Shown: one piece after another, positions 1-5,249 of the stretch
Position numbering within the stretch: the stretch's first letter is position 1
Layout of the letters: every line of letters begins with the position of its first letter
Source of the DNA: an uncultured Clostridium sp.
Lineage (GTDB): Bacteria; Bacillota; Clostridia; Lachnospirales; Lachnospiraceae
Direction of reading: 5' to 3'
DNA: 7,745 bases
Assembly (NCBI GenBank): GCA_900551135.1
Contig: URUX01000117.1
Location: forward strand, 1-7,745
Position numbers and translations under genes: made by a program
The notes under the pieces: model-generated
Told to the model about the DNA's origin: nothing
What the model saw: only the letters and a program-made list of their open reading frames with translations
Databases searched by the model: none

Positions 1-591
1 AAAAATGGCAAAAAGGAGTTGTACCGGGACTTTGGAGAAATGCTGTTTACTCATTTCGGAGTCAGCGGTCCGGTGCTGTTAAGCGCCAGCAGCTGCTGTG
101 CCAAAGCCATTCAAAAGGGGCCTCTGACCCTGTCTGTTGATTTAAAGCCGGCTTTGTCCGTGGAGCAGCTGGACGATCGGATTTTGAGAGATTTTGAAAG
201 TGCAAAAAATAAACAGTTTAAAAATTCTTTAAACCATCTTCTTCCGGCTAAAATGATACCGGTTATAATAAACAGAAGCGGTATTGATCCAGATAAGCAG
301 GTAAATGAAATTACCAGAAACGAACGTCAGAAGCTGGTGGAAGAAATAAAACAGTTCACTCTGACCCTGACCGGACTACGGGGATACAAAGAGGCGATTA
401 TCACTCAGGGCGGCGTTGCAGTAAAAGAAGTCAATCCATCCACCATGGAATCAAAACTGGTAAAAGGACTTTATTTTGCCGGGGAAGTTCTGGATCTGGA
501 CGCAGTAACGGGAGGATATAACCTTCAGATTGCCTGGTCTACCGGCTGGGCAGCCGGAATGGGAATTCCAAATGAAAACGGGAGGAAATAA
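1..591 (+). CDS. HI0933/BaiN-family NAD(P)/FAD-dependent oxidoreductase, C-terminal part (5' end cut by window)
   Basis: The reading frame is open from base 1 and ends at TAA 589-591, giving the last 196 residues of a protein that is usually about 400 long, so the N-terminal FAD-binding Rossmann region lies upstream. Hallmarks of the HI0933-like flavoprotein family are visible. FTHFGVSGP is at residues 16-24, followed by the inserted helical domain, then QGGV at 136-139, GLYFAGEVLD at 156-165 and TGGYNLQIAWSTG at 170-182; the last two blocks form the C-terminal part of the FAD site. Family members are cytoplasmic flavoproteins of mostly unknown substrate. BaiN, described in bile-acid 7-dehydroxylating clostridia, belongs here, but a bile-acid role cannot be read from this fragment. 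A TTG at 19 could be mistaken for a start; homology-type motifs continue upstream of it, so it is internal. The gene is 1 nt from cmk and probably co-transcribed with it. Confidence 0.9.
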   Translation, partial: KNGKKELYRDFGEMLFTHFGVSGPVLLSASSCCAKAIQKGPLTLSVDLKPALSVEQLDDRILRDFESAKNKQFKNSLNHLLPAKMIPVIINRSGIDPDKQVNEITRNERQKLVEEIKQFTLTLTGLRGYKEAIITQGGVAVKEVNPSTMESKLVKGLYFAGEVLDLDAVTGGYNLQIAWSTGWAAGMGIPNENGRK

Positions 592-592
592 C

Positions 593-1270
593 ATGTCTTA
601 TTTTAATATTGCAGTAGATGGCCCTGCAGGAGCCGGAAAGAGTACCATTGCCAGGGCAGCAGCAGCAAAGCTGGGATTTATTTATGTGGATACCGGAGCA
701 ATGTACCGTGCCATGGCTCTGTATTTTCTGCGTCATGGAATTGATAAAGAAGATGAAAAAGCCATTGAGTCTGCCTGCAGCCAGGTGGAGATAACCATTC
801 GCTATGAAGATGGAAGTCAGCAGGTTATCTTAAACGGAGAAAATGTTTCTTCTGAAATCCGGACGGAGGAAGTAGGAAATATGGCATCCGCGACCAGTGT
901 GTACCTTCCGGTAAGGGAAAAACTGGTGCAGCTCCAGCAGGAACTGGCAAAGACTGCCAATGTTATCATGGACGGCAGAGATATTGGAACCTGCGTTCTT
1001 CCAGATGCCCAGACAAAGATCTATCTGACTGCCAGTTCTTCAGTCAGGGCCAAAAGGCGGTATGAAGAGTTAAAAGAAAAGGGAATTATGTGTAATCTGG
1101 AAGAAATTGAGCAAGATATCATAGAGAGAGATTATCGGGATATGCACAGAGAACATTCTCCTTTGAAGCAGGCAGAGGACGCAGTACTGGTGGACAGTTC
1201 TGACATGACCATTGAACAGGTAATCGATGCCATTATCGCCGCTGCCTGCAGAAAGGGGCTGGATGTCTGA
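593..1270 (+). CDS. cmk: Cytidylate kinase (CMP/dCMP kinase)
   Basis: This 225-residue cytoplasmic nucleoside monophosphate kinase transfers phosphate from ATP to CMP or dCMP in pyrimidine salvage and nucleotide recycling. The Walker A P-loop GPAGAGKST is at residues 10-18. The CMP-binding DTGAMYR is at 33-39, the DGRDIGT signature at 127-133, and the LID-type RRYEE at 155-159. An arginine-rich segment with ERDYRD follows at 178-183, ending in the HSPL motif at 188-191. Length is normal for bacterial Cmk. The start at 593 is chosen because GGAGG at 581-585 sits 7 nt upstream and the protein then begins MSYFNIAVDGPAGAGKS as expected; an in-frame ATG at 530 would add 21 residues that belong to the end of the flavoprotein gene read in another frame. 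The stop codon overlaps the ispH start (TGATG at 1268-1272), which suggests translational coupling in the flavoprotein-cmk-ispH-rpsA operon. Confidence 0.97.
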   Translation: MSYFNIAVDGPAGAGKSTIARAAAAKLGFIYVDTGAMYRAMALYFLRHGIDKEDEKAIESACSQVEITIRYEDGSQQVILNGENVSSEIRTEEVGNMASATSVYLPVREKLVQLQQELAKTANVIMDGRDIGTCVLPDAQTKIYLTASSSVRAKRRYEELKEKGIMCNLEEIEQDIIERDYRDMHREHSPLKQAEDAVLVDSSDMTIEQVIDAIIAAACRKGLDV

Positions 1271-2124
1271 TGGAAGTGATTGTAGCAAAGACGGCCGGTT
1301 TTTGCTTTGGAGTGGAACGGGCAGTCAATAAAGTATACGAGCAGATTGACAGGCAGGACGGCCGCCCTATTTACACTTATGGCCCGATTATCCACAATGA
1401 AGAAGTGGTAAAAGATTTAGAAAAAAAGGGAGTCAGGGTTATCGAAACCGAAGAAGAATTAAGGCGGTTAAAGGATGGTGTGGTCATTATCCGTTCACAT
1501 GGTGTGGGAAAGCCGGTTTATGAACTGCTGGAACAAAACCAGATAGAAATTGTGGATGCTACCTGTCCCTTTGTGAAAAAAATTCACCGTATTGTAAAAG
1601 AAGAAAATGAAAAAGGCCGCAGGGTAATTATCATTGGAAATGAGAAACATCCGGAAGTAGAAGGGATAAAAGGATGGGCAAATCCGGATACGATTGTGGT
1701 AGAATCCGAGGAACAGATAGACAAGTTATCCCTTGAAGCCGGAGAAAAGCTTAGTATTGTGTCTCAGACGACATTTAATTACAATAAATTTCAAGATTTA
1801 GTTGAAAAATTTTTAAAAAAGGGTTATGATATTAGTGTTTTAAATACGATTTGCAATGCAACACAGGAAAGGCAGTCGGAAGCGCGCAGGATTGCTTCTG
1901 AGGTAGACGCCATGATTGTCATTGGCGGGAAGAGCAGCTCCAATACCCAGAAGTTATATGAGATCTGCCGCAGGGAGTGTGAGAACACATATTACATCCA
2001 GACATTTGACGATTTGGAACCTGAAAGTGTAAGTTCTGTGCGAAGCGTAGGTATTACAGCGGGAGCATCCACTCCCAAAAACATTATTAAGGAGGTTCAT
2101 ACTAATGTCAGAATTAAGTTTTGA
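1270..2124 (+). CDS. ispH: 4-hydroxy-3-methylbut-2-enyl diphosphate reductase (IspH/LytB)
   Basis: This 284-residue [4Fe-4S] enzyme catalyses the last MEP-pathway step, reducing HMBPP to IPP and DMAPP for quinone and undecaprenyl-lipid synthesis. The three cluster cysteines are present: C12 in GFCFGV, C99 in DATCPFV and C195 in NTICNATQERQ. Substrate-binding and catalytic residues also match the family: H42 (GPIIHN), H77 (RSHG), H127 and E129 (KHPEVEG), the TT pair at 167-168 (SQTTF), the S222-N225 stretch (GGKSSSNTQ) and S267 (GASTP). Length is standard. The start is the ATG that overlaps the cmk stop; only a weak GGGG-type site (1255-1258) precedes it, consistent with coupling to cmk translation. 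The last 20 nt overlap the rpsA start in a different frame. In many clostridia IspH and S1 are one fused polypeptide; here they are separate reading frames. Confidence 0.97.
   Translation: MEVIVAKTAGFCFGVERAVNKVYEQIDRQDGRPIYTYGPIIHNEEVVKDLEKKGVRVIETEEELRRLKDGVVIIRSHGVGKPVYELLEQNQIEIVDATCPFVKKIHRIVKEENEKGRRVIIIGNEKHPEVEGIKGWANPDTIVVESEEQIDKLSLEAGEKLSIVSQTTFNYNKFQDLVEKFLKKGYDISVLNTICNATQERQSEARRIASEVDAMIVIGGKSSSNTQKLYEICRRECENTYYIQTFDDLEPESVSSVRSVGITAGASTPKNIIKEVHTNVRIKF
2089..2096 (+). promoter_or_regulatory. Strong ribosome binding site for rpsA, inside the ispH coding region
   Basis: AAGGAGGT is a near-complete match to the anti-Shine-Dalgarno sequence and lies 9 nt before the ATG at 2105. 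It is the strongest translation signal of the operon and sits wholly within the last codons of ispH, so S1 can be initiated independently and at a higher rate than IspH. Confidence 0.85.
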
Positions 2125-3229
2125 ACAAATGTTAGAAGAATCATTAAAGACAATACGTACAGGAGAGGTAGTCACTGGTAAGGTCATCGACGTCAAAGAA
2201 GATGAAGTAGTTTTAAATATAGGTTACAAGTCTGATGGCATTATTCCAAGAAGCGAATATACCAACGAGCCAGGCGTAGATTTAACCACTCTTGTACACG
2301 TAGGCGATGAGATGGAAGCAAAAGTCATTAAGGTAAATGACGGTGAAGGCCAGGTGGCTCTTTCTTACAAGAGACTGGCAGCTGACAGAGGCAACAAGAG
2401 ACTGGAAGAGGCATTCAACAGCCAGGAAGTATTAACCGCAAAGGTTACCCAGGTTTTAGATGGCGGTTTAAGCGTGGTAGTAGACGAAGCAAGAGTATTT
2501 ATTCCTGCAAGTCTGGTATCTGATACCTATGAGAAGGATTTATCCAAGTACGCAGGTCAGGAGATTGAGTTTGTAATTACCGAGTTCAATCCGAAAAGAA
2601 GAAGAATCATTGGTGACAGAAAGCAGCTGATGGTTGCTAAGAAGGCAGCTATGCAGAAAGAATTATTCGAGAGAATTCATGTTGGTGACGCAGTAGAAGG
2701 TACTGTTAAGAATGTAACTGATTTTGGTGCATTCATCGACTTAGGCGGAGCTGACGGTCTGCTTCACATCTCTGAGATGAGCTGGGGCAGAGTAGAGAAC
2801 CCGAAGAAGGTATTTAAGACCGGTGATCAGGTTCGTGTACTGATTAAGGACATCCAGGGCGAAAAGATTGCTCTGAGTTTAAAGTTCCCGGAGACCAATC
2901 CATGGGCAGCTGCAGCTGAGAAATATGCAGTTGGCAATGTAGTAACCGGCCGCGTAGCACGTATGACCGATTTCGGCGCATTCGTAGAGTTAGAGCCAGG
3001 TGTAGATGCTCTGCTTCACGTTTCCCAGATTGCAAAAGAGCATATTGAGAAGCCGGCTGACGTATTAAAGATTGGCCAGGAAGTAGAAGCAAAAGTAGTT
3101 GACTTCAACGAAGCTGACAGAAAGATCAGCTTGAGCATCAAGGCGCTGTTGGCTCCGGAGCAGAAAGAAGTTCCAGCTGATGCAGATGTTGCAGACGTAG
3201 ACATTAACGCATACGTTGATGCAGAATAA
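2105..3229 (+). CDS. rpsA: 30S ribosomal protein S1 (four S1 domains)
   Basis: This 374-residue RNA-binding protein carries four S1 (OB-fold) domains at about residues 20-89, 106-174, 192-260 and 276-346. Domains 3 and 4 are the most canonical, each with a TDFGAF core (205-210 and 288-293) followed by a GLLHIS or ALLHVS segment. The C-terminus is an acidic tail. Proteobacterial S1 has six domains; shorter four-domain forms are usual in Firmicutes, where the protein binds mRNA but its need for initiation is less strict. The start is fixed by the perfect Shine-Dalgarno at 2089-2096. Codon choice differs from its neighbours: arginine is almost all AGA and valine is rich in GTA and GTT, which fits a highly expressed gene. 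It is the last gene of the operon, followed by an intrinsic terminator. A regulatory S1-type RNA-binding protein is the alternative name for such proteins in low-GC bacteria. Confidence 0.93.
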   Translation: MSELSFEQMLEESLKTIRTGEVVTGKVIDVKEDEVVLNIGYKSDGIIPRSEYTNEPGVDLTTLVHVGDEMEAKVIKVNDGEGQVALSYKRLAADRGNKRLEEAFNSQEVLTAKVTQVLDGGLSVVVDEARVFIPASLVSDTYEKDLSKYAGQEIEFVITEFNPKRRRIIGDRKQLMVAKKAAMQKELFERIHVGDAVEGTVKNVTDFGAFIDLGGADGLLHISEMSWGRVENPKKVFKTGDQVRVLIKDIQGEKIALSLKFPETNPWAAAAEKYAVGNVVTGRVARMTDFGAFVELEPGVDALLHVSQIAKEHIEKPADVLKIGQEVEAKVVDFNEADRKISLSIKALLAPEQKEVPADADVADVDINAYVDAE

Positions 3230-3240
3230 TTAAAAATCAG

Positions 3241-3283
3241 ATTCCCCCTTTGCATAATCCGGCAGAGGGGGATTTTTGCTTTT
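3241..3283 (+). terminator. Intrinsic terminator of the cmk-ispH-rpsA operon
   Basis: An 11-bp stem (3243-3253 with 3262-3272) contains five consecutive C:G pairs and one G:U pair, closes on an 8-nt loop, and is followed by TTTTT, GC and TTTT. It starts 13 nt after the rpsA stop codon. Confidence 0.9.
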
Positions 3284-3310
3284 AAACCCATTTGGAGGAA
3301 CTGCAGATAT

Positions 3311-3997
3311 ATGAACAAAAAGAACCGGATTTCTGATATGGTATCAGGCAGGGAAAAGAAAATCAGGAGTATTGGCACAGGGGCTGTTTTCGCCGGAGTA
3401 TTTTTCATAACCGGAATAGCAGCGCCTTTTTTGAAGATCACTGCGTATGGAAAAACCATCCGGCCTCCTCAGATTTCGATTGCCATGGCAACTCCTTATG
3501 ATGAGGTTATGGTGCAGCGGATTTCAGAGGAAAGAGAGATGGATGAAATTCATATAGCAGTTTCTTTAAAGACAAGAACCCTGTTTTTGTGCTATGGAAC
3601 CCAGATTATTGATCGGTTTATTGCACAGGTGGGGATGAACTCAGAAGAAGGAGACAAGTGCTTCCGGGGAGACAAAAGAACTCCCAGAGGGGAATACTAT
3701 GTGTGTTTAAAAAAGGCTGACAGCCAGTATTACCGGGCGCTGGGACTTTCTTATCCCAATGTAAAAGATGCAGACAGGGGATATGAATCCGGTCTTATTA
3801 CGAAAGGAGAACGGGATGCGATCGCAGCATCCATTGCTCAGGGAACTATGCCGGACTGGAATACAGCGCTGGGCGGCTATATTGAGATTCATGGGGAGAA
3901 AGGCGGCCCTACAGAAGGGTGTGTAGCAGTTGGAAATCCGGTAATGGACTGTTTGTGGCCTGTGACGGAACTGGGATGCAGAGTAAGGATTTACTGA
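3311..3997 (+). CDS. Membrane-anchored L,D-transpeptidase family protein (YkuD domain)
   Basis: This 228-residue protein has a basic N-terminus and a hydrophobic segment at about residues 21-40, suggesting a signal anchor with the rest outside the membrane. Residues 80-228 resemble a YkuD (ErfK/YbiS/YafK-type) catalytic domain. It has a strand region with IHIAVSLKTRTLFLCYG, then GDKRTPRGEYYV at 120-131, the LSYPN element at 146-150, and a catalytic pair H194 (IEIHGEKGG) and C204 (TEGCVAV). Enzymes of this type cross-link or otherwise remodel peptidoglycan by acyl transfer through the cysteine. The H-to-C spacing is short and the usual SHGC is TEGC, so it belongs to a divergent, YafK-like branch, and the exact reaction (3-3 cross-linking, anchoring or hydrolysis) is not predictable. 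GGAGG at 3294-3298 lies 12 nt before the ATG. The gene follows the rpsA terminator directly; no convincing promoter of its own is visible, so read-through is possible. Confidence 0.85.
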   Translation: MNKKNRISDMVSGREKKIRSIGTGAVFAGVFFITGIAAPFLKITAYGKTIRPPQISIAMATPYDEVMVQRISEEREMDEIHIAVSLKTRTLFLCYGTQIIDRFIAQVGMNSEEGDKCFRGDKRTPRGEYYVCLKKADSQYYRALGLSYPNVKDADRGYESGLITKGERDAIAASIAQGTMPDWNTALGGYIEIHGEKGGPTEGCVAVGNPVMDCLWPVTELGCRVRIY

Positions 3998-4013
3998 CAG
4001 CCGTAAATAAGTG

Positions 4014-4042
4014 TTGACAACTAATATTATATAGCATATAAT
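4014..4042 (+). promoter_or_regulatory. Consensus vegetative (sigma-A) promoter of the padR-HAAS-DUF4097 cassette
   Basis: TTGACA at 4014-4019 and TATAAT at 4037-4042 are separated by exactly 17 bp, so both boxes and the spacer match the sigma-A consensus. The start site is predicted near 4049-4050, giving a leader of about 76 nt before the padR ATG. Such an ideal promoter is usually held down by a repressor, which fits the inverted repeats laid over it. Confidence 0.88.
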
Positions 4043-4044
4043 AT
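4024..4044. promoter_or_regulatory. Operator-like perfect inverted repeat O1 over the -10 box
   Basis: Arms ATATTATAT and ATATAATAT are perfect reverse complements around a 3-bp centre AGC. The right arm contains the TATAAT box, so a protein bound here would block RNA polymerase. PadR-family dimers recognise inverted repeats; assigning this site to the adjacent PadR protein is inference from position. Confidence 0.72.
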
Positions 4045-4053
4045 GGTTATAAA

Positions 4054-4078
4054 CAATATTATATGTAATATAATATTG
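4054..4078. promoter_or_regulatory. Operator-like perfect inverted repeat O2 just downstream of the start site
   Basis: The 11-bp arms CAATATTATAT and ATATAATATTG are perfect reverse complements around a 3-bp centre GTA. The inner 9 bp of each arm are identical to the arms of O1, while the centres differ, which is the pattern of a repeated protein-binding site. The O1 and O2 centres (4034 and 4066) are 32 bp apart, about three helical turns, so bound dimers would face the same side of the DNA. Confidence 0.72.
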
Positions 4079-4086
4079 GATATACA

Positions 4087-4107
4087 GTATTATAGTTGGC
4101 ACAACAT
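4087..4107. promoter_or_regulatory. Possible degenerate third operator O3
   Basis: Left half GTATTATAG matches the O1/O2 arm at 7 of 9 positions. Right half GCACAACAT matches at 5 of 9, with every difference in that half a transition. Its centre (4097) is 31 bp from the O2 centre, keeping the phase of O1-O2. AT-richness makes a chance match possible, so this is tentative. Confidence 0.35.
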
Positions 4108-4125
4108 CAGAGAGGGGAAAAACCT

Positions 4126-4446
4126 ATGGTATTTAATACGGGTTCTGCATTGCTGGATGCCATTGTACTGGCAGTTGTATCCAGAGACACAGAAGGGACT
4201 TACGGATATAAGATTACCCAGGATGTCCAGCGGGCAATTGAGATTTCCGAATCAACCCTGTATCCGGTTTTGAGAAGACTGCAAAAGGATGATTGCCTGG
4301 AGACATACGATATGGCAATTGACGGAAGAAACCGCAGATATTACCGGATTACAGAGCGGGGCAGAGTACAGCTGAATCTTTATCGTGGAGAGTGGGCAAA
4401 TTATTCAGAGAAGATATCCCGCATTTTTGAGGAGGCCTGTATATGA
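4126..4446 (+). CDS. PadR-family transcriptional regulator
   Basis: This 106-residue protein consists of one PadR winged helix-turn-helix domain with a short C-terminal helix. Typical features are the opening helix LLDAIVLAVVS, the YGYKITQDV stretch at about residues 26-34, the recognition-helix signature ISESTLYPVLRRLQKDDCLE near 40-59, and the wing GRNRRYYRITERGR at about 67-80. It belongs to the short PadR class that has little beyond the DNA-binding domain and senses through partner proteins or a dimer-interface pocket. The start at 4126 has AGAGGGG at 4111-4117, 8 nt upstream; an upstream TTG at 4096 would place the start inside the operator region and before that site. Its stop overlaps the HAAS gene start in ATGA (4443-4446). 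The operators around its promoter suggest it represses its own operon. PadR genes next to DUF1700 genes are a known recurring pair in Firmicutes. Confidence 0.93.
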   Translation: MVFNTGSALLDAIVLAVVSRDTEGTYGYKITQDVQRAIEISESTLYPVLRRLQKDDCLETYDMAIDGRNRRYYRITERGRVQLNLYRGEWANYSEKISRIFEEACI

Positions 4447-5249
4447 ATCGAGAGACATTTATGAAAGAACTGGAATATCTTCTTCAGGATATTCCGGATG
4501 GGGAAAAGGCGGATGCCCTGAATTACTATGCAGATTATCTGGCAGAAGCAGGGCCGGAAAATGAAGAAAAGGTGTTAAAGGAATTTGGCAGTCCGGAACG
4601 GATCGCCGCAATCATCCGGGCAGATTTAAAGGGTGATTTGGAGTCAGGCGGCGGATTTACCGAGAGAGGATACGAGGATGACAGATTTCGTCAGCCTAAC
4701 TACCAGCTTGCTCACAGAGAAGAAGAGAAAGAATCCGGATATCAGCGTTTTTCTTATGAACAAGAAAAAATAAATCCTAACCAGGAGCCGGTTTCGGAAA
4801 ATGGCACTTCCAAAGAAAAGAAAAACAATGTCTGGAAAATGTTGGGATTTGTGATTCTTGCCATAATTGCGCTGCCGCTGATTCTGCTGGTGTTTGGACT
4901 GGGGATAGGAGCAGCTGGAGGCATACTGGGACTGGCGGCAGGCGCTGCCGCCTTGCTGCTGGCCGTGTTATTGGGCGCAGCAGTCTGGACAGCGGCCTGG
5001 CTGATTGCAGGGGTTCTGGCGATTATCGCAGGAGTTGTGGTCATGGTAACGCCGTTTAACCTGATAAATGGGATTTGGTGTGTGGGGGTTGGAATTGCGG
5101 TTTTGGGAATCGGAATCCTTTCTCTTGCCGTCAGCGCATTGTTTTATGGAAAATTTTTGCCGTGGCTTGTAAAGACTATTGCAGGGCTGGTAAAAGCTGC
5201 TGTAACTGTTGTTGAACGATTCTTTCGTAAAGAAAGGAGAAGCGTATGA
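4443..5249 (+). CDS. HAAS/DUF1700 domain integral membrane protein
   Basis: This 268-residue protein begins with an alpha-helical HAAS (DUF1700) domain at about residues 1-65. Its recognisable core is MNRETFMKELEYLL, the NYYADYLAEA helix and the VLKEFGSPERIAAIIRADL helix. A charged, low-complexity linker follows at 66-128, rich in Glu, Arg, Tyr and Gln. Then comes a strongly hydrophobic, Gly/Ala-rich region with four probable membrane segments (about 132-155, 158-182, 184-203 and 210-236) and a basic amphipathic C-terminal tail. The HAAS domain is known mainly from genes next to PadR regulators and is thought to act with them in signalling at the membrane. It overlaps padR upstream and the DUF4097 gene downstream by ATGA (5246-5249), so the three are almost certainly one translationally coupled unit. 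The likely role, inferred, is to tie the membrane state to PadR activity; no enzyme motif is seen. Confidence 0.88.
   Translation: MNRETFMKELEYLLQDIPDGEKADALNYYADYLAEAGPENEEKVLKEFGSPERIAAIIRADLKGDLESGGGFTERGYEDDRFRQPNYQLAHREEEKESGYQRFSYEQEKINPNQEPVSENGTSKEKKNNVWKMLGFVILAIIALPLILLVFGLGIGAAGGILGLAAGAAALLLAVLLGAAVWTAAWLIAGVLAIIAGVVVMVTPFNLINGIWCVGVGIAVLGIGILSLAVSALFYGKFLPWLVKTIAGLVKAAVTVVERFFRKERRSV

Noticed and set aside
3230..3258. TTAAAA, 17 bp, CATAAT as a promoter for the L,D-transpeptidase gene
   Set aside because: The -35 box is poor, and the -10 box lies inside the stem and loop of the rpsA terminator.
4024..4078. The AT palindromes as terminators or as recombination/attachment sites
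   Set aside because: They lack G:C pairs for a stable hairpin and lack a T-tract. No integrase, transposase or target duplication is present. The fit to a promoter with a PadR gene downstream is much better.
4043..4273. A + strand open frame starting in the AT-rich operator region and overlapping padR
   Set aside because: It has no ribosome binding site and only low-complexity Ile/Asn codons from the palindromes. padR occupies the other frame with clear family motifs.
4754..5044. A - strand open frame of 96 codons opposite the HAAS membrane region
   Set aside because: It is the antisense shadow of a Gly/Ala-rich hydrophobic coding stretch, with no ribosome binding site and biased Ala/Pro/Ser composition.
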